A stretch of 43,402 nucleotides of DNA. Origin: Plantactinospora alkalitolerans. GTDB lineage: Bacteria > Actinomycetota > Actinomycetes > Mycobacteriales > Micromonosporaceae. The notes under the pieces were generated by a model. It saw nothing but the letters and a program-made list of their open reading frames with translations. It was not told the DNA's origin and did not search any database. Position 1 is the stretch's first letter, and the number at the start of each line of letters is the position of its first letter. The stretch covers positions 1 to 43,402 of the forward strand of contig NZ_JADPUN010000115.1 in assembly GCF_015690345.1 (NCBI RefSeq), read 5' to 3'. Shown one piece after another: positions 8,300 through 16,539 of this stretch. The translations under genes were made by a program, and so were the position numbers.

Positions 8300-9481
8300 G
8301 TGTCAGCCACCGGAACGGTGCGGGCGGCACCGGCGAGACGATCCCTGCGGCCAGTCCTGTTCACCCTGACGATTACCGCGATCTTGGCGCTGCTGTTCGG
8401 GGTGCCGTGGTGGACGCTGGTCGTCGCGGGCGCGCACTGGCCGACTTCCGTGACCGCCACCGGCACGATCGTCTTCGTCGCGGCGCTCGTGGCGTTCCCC
8501 GTGCTGATGTACCTCGGGCACGGCGGCCGGCACCAGGACTGGGCGGCCCGGACCGGCGACACCCTGCTCGGGGTGGTCTGGGTGCTCTTCGTCTGGTCTC
8601 TGCTCGGCAACCTGCTGCGGCTCGGACTGGCCGTCGGCGGCGTCGCTGACCCGGCCCGGTCCCGGATCACCGCCGCGACGGTCGCCGTCGTCACCGTCGG
8701 GCTGCTGCTCTGGGGGTACGCGGAGGCGATGCGGGTGCCCCGGGTCCGGCGGGTGGACGTGCGCGTCCGTCGGCTCGGTGCGGGCCTGGACGGCGTTCGG
8801 GTCGTCCTGCTCACCGACACCCACTACGGTCCGATCGACCGGGCTGGGTGGTCGTCCCGGGTCGTCGCGGCCGTCAACGAACTCGATCCCGACATCGTGT
8901 GCCACACCGGTGACATCGCCGACGGGACCGTCGCGCAACGGCGGGACCAGGCCGCACCGCTCGGTGAGGTCCGGGCCCGACTCGCCCGAACCTACGTCAC
9001 CGGAAACCACGAGTATTTCGGCGAGGCCCAGGGCTGGCTCGACCACATGCGTCACCTCGGCTGGGAACCGCTGCACAACCGGCACGTCGTCGTGGAGCGG
9101 AACGGTGCCCGGCTCGTCGTCGCCGGTGTCGACGACGCGACCGCCGGAGCCTCGGGACGTCCCGGCCACCACGCCGACCATGCCGCCGCGCTCAGCGGTG
9201 CCGACCCCGACCTTCCGGTAATGCTGCTCGCACACCAGCCGAAGCAGATCGGCGCGGCGGTCGCGCACGGCATCGACCTGCAGATCTCCGGGCACACCCA
9301 CGGCGGTCAGATCTGGCCGTTCAACTTCCTGGTACGCCTCGACCAACCAACGGTGCACGGCCTCACCCGGCACGGCGACCGGACCCAGTTGTACACGAGC
9401 CGGGGGACCGGTTTCTGGGGTCCACCGTTGCGGATCTTCGCGCCGAGCGAGATCACCGTGCTCACCCTGCGTGCGGGCTGA
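8300..9481 (+). CDS. Membrane-anchored metallophosphoesterase (YkuE/YaeI-like)
   Basis: The 393-residue protein has about four N-terminal membrane helices (roughly residues 18-150) followed by a calcineurin-like phosphoesterase domain. All metal-binding motifs are visible: DTHYG (about 173), GDIAD (about 203), GNHEY (about 234), a histidine in LLAHQP (about 312) and GHTHGG (about 332). Related proteins hydrolyse phosphodiesters, for example in UDP-sugar or lipid substrates, using two metal ions; the substrate here is unknown. GTG 8300 starts the frame with GAGGA about 10 bases upstream. It is convergent with the DUF6766 gene. Confidence 0.9.
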   Translation: MSATGTVRAAPARRSLRPVLFTLTITAILALLFGVPWWTLVVAGAHWPTSVTATGTIVFVAALVAFPVLMYLGHGGRHQDWAARTGDTLLGVVWVLFVWSLLGNLLRLGLAVGGVADPARSRITAATVAVVTVGLLLWGYAEAMRVPRVRRVDVRVRRLGAGLDGVRVVLLTDTHYGPIDRAGWSSRVVAAVNELDPDIVCHTGDIADGTVAQRRDQAAPLGEVRARLARTYVTGNHEYFGEAQGWLDHMRHLGWEPLHNRHVVVERNGARLVVAGVDDATAGASGRPGHHADHAAALSGADPDLPVMLLAHQPKQIGAAVAHGIDLQISGHTHGGQIWPFNFLVRLDQPTVHGLTRHGDRTQLYTSRGTGFWGPPLRIFAPSEITVLTLRAG

Positions 9482-9507
9482 CCGCCGGAGGAGGCGCCGT
9501 CAGGAGG

Positions 9508-10224
9508 TCAGGATCCCGTCTCGTGGTGCGGCGTGGTGACCGGCTTCGACTCGGGTGAGCCGTGCTGGCGGAGGAACACGCTGAGCACGACCAGGGCGCC
9601 GACGGCGAGGAACTCACTCTGCCAGTTCTGCATGGACTGGAACCAGAAGTCGCTGGTGCCCAGGAACTGCCAGGCGCTGATCGGAGCGGCGCCGCTCTCC
9701 AGCGCCTGTTGTTCGTTGTGCTCGGCGGTCCCGCCCAGGAGGTGCAGGACGAAGGAGGCGCCGAAGATCAGGAACAGGGCGATGGACAGGCTGTTGCGGT
9801 AGAGCACGAGCGCCACGCCGCCAACCCGTACCGGCCAGGGCGAGTCGCGCTTCGCGTTGCGGGCGTAATCCTCCGGCCGGTCCGTGTCCGGCTCGGGCTT
9901 GGACTCCGACGATCCGCGTTGCACCAGGTACGCGGTCAGCAGTACGTAGCCGCCCATCTGGAGGAACTCCGACTCCCAGTTCTCGAACACCGCCTCCGCG
10001 AAGTGGCCGGTGCCGAGATAGCTGAGGTATCCCTGTGGTGCGGCGCCGAACTGGGCCAGCTCCTCGTTGTGGGCGTGCCAGCCGAAGATGCTCTGTAGGA
10101 CGAGGAAGACCAGGAAGGCTCCGAACATCGACACCGCCAGCGCGTTGTCCCGCAGCCAGTGATGCTCGGTCGCGGTCTTCCCGCCGTCCGCTGATGTCTC
10201 TTCCTCAACGAGTTGACGCCCCAT
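9508..10224 (-). CDS. DUF6766 membrane protein with internal duplication
   Basis: A 238-residue membrane protein of unknown function matching the DUF6766 type. It is built of two similar halves. Each has a hydrophobic helix, then HNE (HAHNEELAQFGAAP; AEHNEQQALESGAAP), then a second helix preceded by NW-SEFL (ENWESEFLQMG; QNWQSEFLAVG), and ends in RGSSESKP or HGSPESKP. Four helices in total are expected. ATG 10224 is supported by AAAGGAGA 7 bases upstream. The frame stays open a further 1.5 kb upstream, but that part is the antisense of the propeller gene. The conserved His and Glu next to the membrane could bind metal; this is inference. Confidence 0.85.
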   Translation of the reverse strand: MGRQLVEEETSADGGKTATEHHWLRDNALAVSMFGAFLVFLVLQSIFGWHAHNEELAQFGAAPQGYLSYLGTGHFAEAVFENWESEFLQMGGYVLLTAYLVQRGSSESKPEPDTDRPEDYARNAKRDSPWPVRVGGVALVLYRNSLSIALFLIFGASFVLHLLGGTAEHNEQQALESGAAPISAWQFLGTSDFWFQSMQNWQSEFLAVGALVVLSVFLRQHGSPESKPVTTPHHETGS

Positions 10225-10504
10225 CCGGAGGTCTCCTTTCAACAGGAGGTTTCGCTGTCCCCGACTCAAGGAGTCCCGTTCCCCGGCTACTCTCCGTTCC
10301 CTGTCTGGATCTGCGGAAAACCTGGTCAGAGCGGATGCGGTCCGGTGGTCGGGCTCGGTGCCCGACATGCCGACGTGGGGCGGCCGGGGAACGAGCGGTT
10401 CGCCGTACTGGCCGATCCGGAGGGGAACGGGTGCTGTCCGCCCGACCGGTTGCCCGGAGGGTATGACCCGGATGTCCGGGGCTTGTCCGGCCTCGGCCGC
10501 ATTG

Positions 10505-10528
10505 CCGATATATAGATACTGATATATG
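10505..10528. promoter_or_regulatory. AT-rich repeat upstream of the propeller gene
   Basis: GATATAT occurs at 10507-10513 and again at 10521-10527, 14 bp apart, with AGATACT between. This is the most AT-rich spot in the neighbourhood and sits 55-75 bp before the start of the secreted repeat protein. It is probably the core promoter or an activator or repressor site. The remaining 10225-10504 shows no gene. Confidence 0.4.
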
Positions 10529-10581
10529 TTTCCTGGCAGGATCCGACCGAGATGGGCGGACCTGGCGGAGGGAATGTGACC

Positions 10582-11784
10582 ATGTTCGGTCCCGGCGGAT
10601 CCACCCTGCGTCGACGCGCCGCCATCTTCGTGCTGGCGACGCTGTGCGGGTGGAGCCTCGCGCCGCAGCCGGCAGCATCCGCGGGGCAGGGGAGTGCCGC
10701 GGTTCCGGTCGGCAGCGGGAGCCGGACCGAGGCTGCCGCCGCTCCCGGCCTGTATGCCGGCGGAACGTTCACCAGGGCTGGCGGGGTCGCGGTCGACCAC
10801 CTGGCGACCTGGAACGGCTCGGCCTGGTCGAGACCCGGTGGTTCGTCGACCGCCGGGCCGGACGGCTCGGTCACCGCCCTCACGGTGTACGACGGGGACC
10901 TGATCGCCGCAGGTAGTTTCCTGACCGCCGGTGGGGTGCGGGTGAACGGCATCGCCCGGTGGGACGGCACCGCCTGGTTCCCGTTGACCGGCTCGTCCGG
11001 TACCGGCGTGATGACGACGCCCCTCGACTTCGTCGACGCGCTGGCGGTGTTCGACGGTGACCTGATCGTGGCTGGACAGTTCCTCCGGGCCGGCGGCGTG
11101 ACCGTCAACCACATCGCGCGATGGGACGGCAGCGAATGGTTTCCGCTGACCGGGTCCGGTGGCACCGGGGTGAACGTACCCTCCGTCTGGGACCTGGCCG
11201 TCCACGGCGGCGCGTTGATAGTCGGGGGCGGATTCACGCAGGCCGGCGGGACCGCCGCGAACGGGATCGCGCGCTGGACCGGCAGCGCCTGGTCGACCCT
11301 GGGCACCGGCTTCAACGGTGACGTGCTGGCGCTGACCGTCTTCGACGGGTCGCTGGTGGCGACCGGCGGGTTCACCCAGGCCGGCGGGTCCGCCGCCAAC
11401 TACGTCGCCGAGTGGGACGGCAGCGCCTGGTCGCCCCTTGGCGCGGGGCTGGACGCGGAGGGTCGGGCGTTGACCGTCTATGGCGGATCGCTTGTCGTCG
11501 GCGGCACCTTCACCGAGGCGGGTGGGGCACCGGCGAACTACGTGGCACGGTGGAGCGGCAGCGCCTGGTCGGCGCTGGCCGGGCCGTCGGGTACCGGCAC
11601 CGAGGACATCGTGGTGTCCCTGGCCGTCCATGGCGGCCGTCTGATCGCCGGTGGCTTCTTCGGCCGGGCGGGCGGCGTGGTGGTGAACCAGGTGGCCGGA
11701 TGGGACGGTACCGCGTGGTCCCCGCTGGCCGGACCAGCGGGCGCCGGTACGGACGCCGGCGTGTACGCACTGCACACGGTCTGA
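10582..11784 (+). CDS. Secreted seven-repeat beta-propeller-like protein
   Basis: A 400-residue exported protein of unknown function. A signal peptide (RRRAAIFVLATLCGW...PAASA, residues 7-35) is followed by seven repeats of about 45-50 residues. Each has the pattern AGG-x5-N-x-IA-x-WDG-x-AW-x-PL, then V-x-AL-x-V-x-DG-x-L-x-x-GG-x-F. Seven WxGxxW motifs can be counted, which fits a seven-bladed propeller. Such repeats resemble the delta-60/Kelch-like repeats of surface proteins. ATG 10582 follows GGAGGGAA by 7 bases; GTG 10576 and ATG 10552 are alternatives. There is no anchor at the C-terminus, so it is probably released. Its ligand is unknown. Confidence 0.8.
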   Translation: MFGPGGSTLRRRAAIFVLATLCGWSLAPQPAASAGQGSAAVPVGSGSRTEAAAAPGLYAGGTFTRAGGVAVDHLATWNGSAWSRPGGSSTAGPDGSVTALTVYDGDLIAAGSFLTAGGVRVNGIARWDGTAWFPLTGSSGTGVMTTPLDFVDALAVFDGDLIVAGQFLRAGGVTVNHIARWDGSEWFPLTGSGGTGVNVPSVWDLAVHGGALIVGGGFTQAGGTAANGIARWTGSAWSTLGTGFNGDVLALTVFDGSLVATGGFTQAGGSAANYVAEWDGSAWSPLGAGLDAEGRALTVYGGSLVVGGTFTEAGGAPANYVARWSGSAWSALAGPSGTGTEDIVVSLAVHGGRLIAGGFFGRAGGVVVNQVAGWDGTAWSPLAGPAGAGTDAGVYALHTV

Positions 11785-11870
11785 CCGGTCCCCGGCGGTC
11801 TGACCGGCTGCCGGTGGTCTGACCGGTTCCCCGGCGGGCTACCGGTCCCCGGTCGGCTACCGGGACGCCG
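11778..11870. repeat. Imperfect 19-bp tandem repeat between convergent genes
   Basis: GGTCTGACCGG begins at 11778, 11797 and 11816 (19-bp period), followed by two degenerate GGCTACCGG units to about 11865. The repeat starts inside the last codons of the propeller gene and runs to the end of the convergent GntR gene. GC-rich pairing between units could stop transcription from either side. Confidence 0.6.
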
Positions 11871-12582
11871 GCGCGCTGTCCAGCATCCGCTCGGCGTACG
11901 CGTCGACGAGCTGCCGTTCGGCGGTGCGCAGGTAGGCGTCGAGCACCGCCGTGGCCCGTTCGACGTTCCCGGCCCGGATCAGCTCCAGCAGCTCGCGGTG
12001 CCGTTCGAGGTAGGGCTGGTGGAAGGTCTGCGGCGCGTCCATCACGTGGAAGGCGAGGCGGATCTCGGCCAGGGTCTGCCGCATGATCTCCTCGACCCGG
12101 GGGCTGGCGGCAAGACCGGCGATGGCCTGGTGGAACTGCATGTTGGCGGTCCCGACGTCGAACCACCGCTGCTCTGCCGCGGCCCGTTCACCCTCGGTCA
12201 GCGCCGCCTCGATCGCCTCCATCGCACCGGGGGAGCTGTTCCGGGCGTTGGCCACGGCCGCGCACTCCAGTACCCGCCGTACCCGGTAGATGTCGATGAC
12301 GTCCTCGACGCCGAGCACCCGGACGAAGACGCCCCGGTTGAGTTCGTGCACGACGAGCCGCTCGTGCATCAGCAGCCGGAACGACTCCCGCAGCGTGTTG
12401 CGGGAGACGCCGAGCGCGGCGCCGATCATCTCCTCGGAGAGTCGGGTGCCCGGCAGCAGGGCACCCTCGGTGATCCGTGCACGCAGGACCTCCGCCACCC
12501 GTTGCGCCGTGCTCGCCCGACTGATCAACGCTCGGTCATCCTGCAGCTTCGCCAGCCACGTCACGCGATCATTGTCCTTCAT
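11857..12582 (-). CDS. GntR-family (FadR/FCD) regulator of 5-oxoproline genes
   Basis: This 241-residue repressor is divergent from pxpA. The winged helix occupies residues 22-90 (RVAEVLRARITEGALLPGTRLSEEMIGAALGVSRNTLRESFRLL). An all-helical FCD sensor domain follows, with the histidines expected for metal or carboxylate binding (FHQAIA, RHRELLE). FCD regulators usually sense small organic acids, so 5-oxoproline or glutamate would be natural ligands here; that part is inference. ATG 12582 lies 137 bp from pxpA, and the gap holds inverted repeats suitable as its operators. Confidence 0.9.
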   Translation of the reverse strand: MKDNDRVTWLAKLQDDRALISRASTAQRVAEVLRARITEGALLPGTRLSEEMIGAALGVSRNTLRESFRLLMHERLVVHELNRGVFVRVLGVEDVIDIYRVRRVLECAAVANARNSSPGAMEAIEAALTEGERAAAEQRWFDVGTANMQFHQAIAGLAASPRVEEIMRQTLAEIRLAFHVMDAPQTFHQPYLERHRELLELIRAGNVERATAVLDAYLRTAERQLVDAYAERMLDSAPASR

Positions 12583-12632
12583 TCGTCCGGGCCCACAATC
12601 GAGAGAAGGTCCATGCTTTGACGAGATTACAA

Positions 12633-12663
12633 GTCAACATGACCATTGACGGATTGTTCAACA
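12633..12663. promoter_or_regulatory. Candidate GntR operators before pxpA
   Basis: GTCAACATGACCATTGAC (12633-12650) is an inverted repeat with GTCAA and TTGAC arms eight bases apart. TGTTCAACA (12655-12663) is a nine-base near-palindrome. Both lie between the divergent GntR gene and pxpA, in a stretch that is AT-rich for this genome. Either could be the FadR-type operator. Confidence 0.5.
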
Positions 12664-12719
12664 GTCTGCGAGCCTGAACTCACGGCGCTCCACCGCACTC
12701 TTCCCCCCCGGGAGGCGCA

Positions 12720-13481
12720 ATGTCGGTCATCCTCGATCTGAACAGTGACCTCGGCGAAGGCTTCGGAGTCTGGCAACTGGGCGACGACAAGGCCCTGCTC
12801 TCGATCGTGACCAGCGCCAACGTCGCGTGCGGGTTCCACGGTGGAGATCCGACGATCATGCGACGGGTCTGCGCCGAGGCGATCAGCCGGGACGTGTCGA
12901 TCGGCGCCCACGTGGGTTACCGGGACCTGGCCGGCTTCGGCCGCCGGGCGATGGACATCGAACCCGACCGGCTCGCCGACGACGTGCTCTACCAACTGGC
13001 CGCGCTCGACGGGATCGCCCGGAGCGAGGGCGGTCGGGTCCGGTACGTCAAGCCGCACGGCGCGCTCTACAACCGGACCGTGACCGACCAGGCGCAGGCC
13101 GGCGCCGTCGTGGCCGCCGTCGCCGCGTACGACCCGAGTCTGCCGGTGCTCGGCCTGCCCGGCTCGCAACTGCTGCGTCAGGCCGACGAGGTGGGCCTCA
13201 AGACCGTGCGGGAAGCCTTCGCCGACCGTGGTTACCAGTCCGACGGCAGCCTGGCGAAACGCGGCAGTCCGGGCGCGGTGATCACCGATCCGGCGGTGGT
13301 GGCGAGACGCTGCGTCAAGATGGCGACGACCGGCCAGGTGACCGCCGTCGACGGTGGCGCGGTCGGGGTCCGGGCCCGGTCGCTCTGCGTACACGGAGAC
13401 ACGCCCGGCGCGGTGGAGCTGGCCCGCCAGGTGCGTACCGCCCTGCAGGACGCGGGCGTACAGCTCGGCACGTTCACCTAG
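12720..13481 (+). CDS. pxpA: 5-oxoprolinase subunit A (LamB/YcsF family)
   Basis: The 253-residue protein is PxpA. With PxpB and PxpC it performs the ATP-dependent opening of 5-oxoproline to glutamate in the cytoplasm. The family start is unmistakable: LDLNSDLGEGFGVW, then SANVACGFHGGDP, IGAHVGYRDLAGFGRR, YVKPHGALYN and GLPGSQLL, with EAFADRGYQSDGSLAKRG further on. ATG 12720 follows GGGAGGCGC. Unusually, pxpA is separated from pxpB and pxpC by 6.4 kb that holds a secreted peptidase-like gene and an importer. It is divergent from a GntR regulator. Confidence 0.96.
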   Translation: MSVILDLNSDLGEGFGVWQLGDDKALLSIVTSANVACGFHGGDPTIMRRVCAEAISRDVSIGAHVGYRDLAGFGRRAMDIEPDRLADDVLYQLAALDGIARSEGGRVRYVKPHGALYNRTVTDQAQAGAVVAAVAAYDPSLPVLGLPGSQLLRQADEVGLKTVREAFADRGYQSDGSLAKRGSPGAVITDPAVVARRCVKMATTGQVTAVDGGAVGVRARSLCVHGDTPGAVELARQVRTALQDAGVQLGTFT

Positions 13482-13679
13482 CGATCACCCCGGATCGGTT
13501 CCCGTCGACCGGAGCAGCGACGCACCCGGCCGACGGTCACCGGCTCCCGCACCTTCATTGCCACCGCCCGATGCCGCGGGCGGACAGCACCAACCCCCAG
13601 TGAAGCGCCGGCTCCATCCCCCTGGTTGGGCCCGGACGGTCGGAACCGGCGCAGCTATCGAGGAAGGTCGAAGATCACC

Positions 13680-15035
13680 TTGCATGTGCAGAAGTTGACT
13701 GAGAGTGTACGTGGCCGAGCCAGGATGCTCGCCGCCACCGCCATCGGTGCCTCCCTGGTGCTGCTGCCCGGCGCCACCGGTGCCCAGGCCACGAGCCCGG
13801 CCGGGCACGCCGGACCGGCGGGGCAGTGCTACGACCGGACCGTCGCGACGACGTACGAGGAGACCCGCATCGACACGCCCGCGCTGCCGGGCGGCGTCCA
13901 GGTGCCGAGCCGGCTGGTCGAGGTCGGCGGCTTCGCCCCGTTCGTCGCGCGGCTCACCGCCGACCTGTGCGGGGTCCGGTCGGTCAGGGAGGCCGACAAG
14001 CTGCTCCAGACCCGAGGCGCCGAACTGTGGCGCACCGCCGTCGAACGGGCCCAGGGCAAGCGCTGGATGGGCAGCATCGAACGCTACGACGACCGGCCGC
14101 TCTACTGGTCGCGGCTGACCGGCACCCGCGACCTGCGGCAGTGGACCCCCCGGTTTCCGGTGACCGCCGCCGCCCGCGCCTCCCTGCTGAAGACCTTCGA
14201 GTACGCCTCCCGGGGCATCGCCTCGACGGACTTCTCATCGAGCCGGACGGTGACCAGGGTGCTGGTCAGCGGCTTCGACCCGTACCAGCTCAACGGCGAG
14301 ATCCGGCGCTCCAACCCGTCCGGCGCCTCCGCCCTGCAACTCGACGGTCAGGAGTACCAGGTCGGCGCCCGTACGGTCCAGATCCAGGCGGTAATGCTGC
14401 CGGTGACCTGGAGCGGGTTCGATCTCGGCTACGTCGAGGACGCCTTCGGACCGCACCTGACCCGGAACAGCAGGGAGCGCGCCGACCTGATCATGACGAT
14501 CAGCCAGGGCGGCCGGGCTCGGATGGCCATCGAGCAGTGGGCCGGTGCGTGGCGCGGCGGCAGCGCGGACAACAACAACGAGGGCACCCCCGAACTCGTT
14601 CCGCCGGTGACGAACTGGCCGCAACCGTCGACCAACCCCGAGTTCATCGAGACCACCCTGCCGTTCCAGCAGATGATCGACGCCGGAACGACCCCGTGGC
14701 CGACCGCGCTCAACCCGCGGATCTGCGAGTGGACCGGTAACACCCGGCCCGACCCGGCCAAGGTCTCCTGCCACGACAACGGCCCGTCCGCCGACGCGCA
14801 GGCGCAGGCGGGTGGCGGCGGCAACTACCTGTCCAACGAGAGCATGTACCGCTCGAACCGGCTGCGGCTCGCCCTCGGCGCGACCGACGTACCCGGGGGG
14901 CACCTGCACATCTCGTCGCTGGTGTACCCGCAGGACCCGCTGGCGATCATCGACGCTCCGTTCGCCGCCGACCGCGCGCAGACCATCGAGCAGACGGTCG
15001 CTCTGGTGAAGGCAGCCGGCGCCGCCGTCTCCTGA
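13680..15035 (+). CDS. Secreted pyroglutamyl-peptidase-like protein, Cys-to-Ser variant
   Basis: This 451-residue exported protein has a C-terminal peptidase C15-like domain. After a signal peptide (MLAATAIGASLVLLPGATGAQA) and about 150 residues of unknown fold, the Pcp landmarks appear: VLVSGFDPY and NPSG (about 195-215), TISQGGRARMAIE with the catalytic Glu at about 285, and GGHLHIS with the catalytic His at about 410. The nucleophile position reads GGNYLSNESMY, giving Ser at about 385 (codon 14832-14834) where classical enzymes have Cys in AGTFVCNYLFY. If active, it would release N-terminal pyroglutamate outside the cell. The start is uncertain: TTG 13680 lies 12 bases after AGGAAGG; GTG 13686 is possible. 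Confidence 0.8.
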   Translation: MHVQKLTESVRGRARMLAATAIGASLVLLPGATGAQATSPAGHAGPAGQCYDRTVATTYEETRIDTPALPGGVQVPSRLVEVGGFAPFVARLTADLCGVRSVREADKLLQTRGAELWRTAVERAQGKRWMGSIERYDDRPLYWSRLTGTRDLRQWTPRFPVTAAARASLLKTFEYASRGIASTDFSSSRTVTRVLVSGFDPYQLNGEIRRSNPSGASALQLDGQEYQVGARTVQIQAVMLPVTWSGFDLGYVEDAFGPHLTRNSRERADLIMTISQGGRARMAIEQWAGAWRGGSADNNNEGTPELVPPVTNWPQPSTNPEFIETTLPFQQMIDAGTTPWPTALNPRICEWTGNTRPDPAKVSCHDNGPSADAQAQAGGGGNYLSNESMYRSNRLRLALGATDVPGGHLHISSLVYPQDPLAIIDAPFAADRAQTIEQTVALVKAAGAAVS

Positions 15036-15098
15036 CCGGCTCCGCCGCGCGGAACACGTCCGAACCAGCCCCGCCGCGCGGAACACGTCCGACCGGCC
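15034..15098. repeat. 29-bp direct repeat
   Basis: A 22-base unit (CCGCCGCGCGG followed by AACACGTCCGA) occurs at 15042-15063 and 15071-15092. It is embedded in a 29-bp tandem repeat that begins with GACCGGC-type bases and starts a third partial copy. It directly follows the peptidase-like gene and precedes the palindromic element upstream of the importer. Confidence 0.7.
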
Positions 15099-15138
15099 CC
15101 GGGTGACGGCAGACCCGGGCCCCGGCGGGCCACGTGAT

Positions 15139-15191
15139 GGGAAGGGCCCCTTCCTATACAGAAAGCGATAAGAAGGGGCCCTTCCTTGCAT
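15139..15191. repeat. Palindromic repeat element, copy 1
   Basis: GGAAGGGCCCCTTC (15140-15153) pairs perfectly with GAAGGGGCCCTTCC (15172-15185) around an 18-base loop, CTATACAGAAAGCGATAA. Each arm is itself nearly palindromic. Copy 2, in the same orientation, lies at 21471-21523. It stands 50-100 bp before the importer's binding-protein gene. Size and structure fit a REP/MITE-like non-coding repeat. Confidence 0.85.
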
Positions 15192-15239
15192 TTCTTCCCA
15201 GCTCCGGTGCGGGCTGGCCGCCAGCAGAAAGGCCTGATC

Positions 15240-16505
15240 ATGCGCAAGATCACAAGCATCACGGTCGCCGTTGTTCTCGCCGCCGGGCTCGCCGGCTGTG
15301 GCGGAGGAGACGACGCCGGTTCGACCGACGAGGTCAAGCTCGCCGGGCTGTGGCCGTTGAGTGGGCCGAACGCCACCCAGGGGACGGACGTGCTGCACGG
15401 CGCCGAACTCGCCGTGGACGTCATCAACAACGAGCATCCCGGGCTGGACCTGCCGCTCGGGCCGGGTAAGGGGCTGCCGGGGCTGGGCGACGCGCCGGTG
15501 AAGCTGATCACCGGCGACACCCAGGGCAAGCCCGAGATCGGTGCCGGCGAGGTTGACCGGCTGGTCACCACCGAGAAGGTCGCCGCCGTGATCGGCTCGT
15601 ACCAGTCCGGTGTGACCCTGACGGCGAGCCAGCGGGCCGAACGGCTCGGGGTTCCGTTCGTGAACGAGGCCTCGTCGTCGGTCGCGCTCACCGAGCGGGG
15701 CCTGGAGTGGTTCTTCCGGACCGGACCGACCGACGAGACCTTCGCCCGGTCGATGTTCGACTACCTCAAGGCCCGGCAGGCCGGCGGCGACCAGATCCGG
15801 ACGGTCGGCATCTTCCACAGCAACGACCAGTTCGGCAACGACGGCGCCGGAGTGACCGAGAAGGTCGCCGCCGAGGCCGGCCTGCCGGTCACGGTCAACG
15901 TCGCGTTCGACCCGACGGCGGCCGACCTGGGCTCCCAGGTGGCACAGGTGCGGAGCAAGAACCCGGACGTACTGTTCGTGCTCGCCTACACCGACGCGGC
16001 GATCAAGCTGATGAAGACGCTCGACCAGCTCGACTACTATCCGCCCGCGCTGCTCGCCTACGGCAGCGGCTTCGCCGACCCGGCGTTCGCCACCGGGCTG
16101 GGTCCGCTGGCCAACGGCGCGTCGAGTCGGGCGGCCTGGTCCAGCGAGATCGCCGCGAAGCGGCCGGCCGCGAAGACCGTGGCCGACCTGTTCCAGCAGC
16201 GGTACGGCGCTCCGATGACCGAGAACTCGGCGCGGGCCTTCACCGCCGTGCTGGCCCTGGCCCAGGCGATCGACACCGCCGGCTCGACCAAGCCGGCCGC
16301 GATCCGGGACGCGCTGCGGGGGCTGGACATCCCCGGCGAGAAGACGATCATGCCGTGGACCGGCATCAAGTTCGACGACAAGGGCCAGAACACCGGCGCC
16401 GCCGGAGTCGTCGAGCAGATGATCGAGGGAAAGTACCGGGTGGTCTTCCCGGCCGACCTCGCCTCCGTACCGCCGGTCTGGCCGATGAACAAGGCGCAGC
16501 GGTGA
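15240..16505 (+). CDS. LIV-type ABC importer substrate-binding lipoprotein
   Basis: A 421-residue periplasmic-binding-fold (Peripla_BP_6) lipoprotein, first gene of a five-gene HAAT importer. The lipobox LAGCGGG puts Cys near residue 20. The mature part begins VKLAGLWPLSGPNATQG and continues with GAELAVDVINNEHPG, AAVIGSYQSGVTLTASQRAERLGVPFVNEASSS and VFVLAYTDAAIKLMKTLDQL, all typical of LivK-like proteins. From its neighbours (PxpA, PxpB, PxpC, a pyroglutamyl-peptidase-like protein) its ligand is probably 5-oxoproline or a short pyroglutamyl peptide. AAAGG stands a suitable distance before ATG 15240. Confidence 0.92.
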   Translation: MRKITSITVAVVLAAGLAGCGGGDDAGSTDEVKLAGLWPLSGPNATQGTDVLHGAELAVDVINNEHPGLDLPLGPGKGLPGLGDAPVKLITGDTQGKPEIGAGEVDRLVTTEKVAAVIGSYQSGVTLTASQRAERLGVPFVNEASSSVALTERGLEWFFRTGPTDETFARSMFDYLKARQAGGDQIRTVGIFHSNDQFGNDGAGVTEKVAAEAGLPVTVNVAFDPTAADLGSQVAQVRSKNPDVLFVLAYTDAAIKLMKTLDQLDYYPPALLAYGSGFADPAFATGLGPLANGASSRAAWSSEIAAKRPAAKTVADLFQQRYGAPMTENSARAFTAVLALAQAIDTAGSTKPAAIRDALRGLDIPGEKTIMPWTGIKFDDKGQNTGAAGVVEQMIEGKYRVVFPADLASVPPVWPMNKAQR

Positions 16506-16539
16506 GTGGGCGCGGCGACGAGCGGAGCGGGGAGGGCGC

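Noticed and set aside
10225-11775. Long open extension upstream of the DUF6766 gene
   Set aside because: It is antisense to the seven-repeat propeller gene and has no family features. The ribosome site at 10224 marks the true start.
15139-15191. Insertion sequence ends flanking the oxoproline importer as a composite transposon
   Set aside because: The elements are about 50 bp, in direct orientation, with no transposase gene or visible target duplication. REP/MITE-like repeats are more likely.
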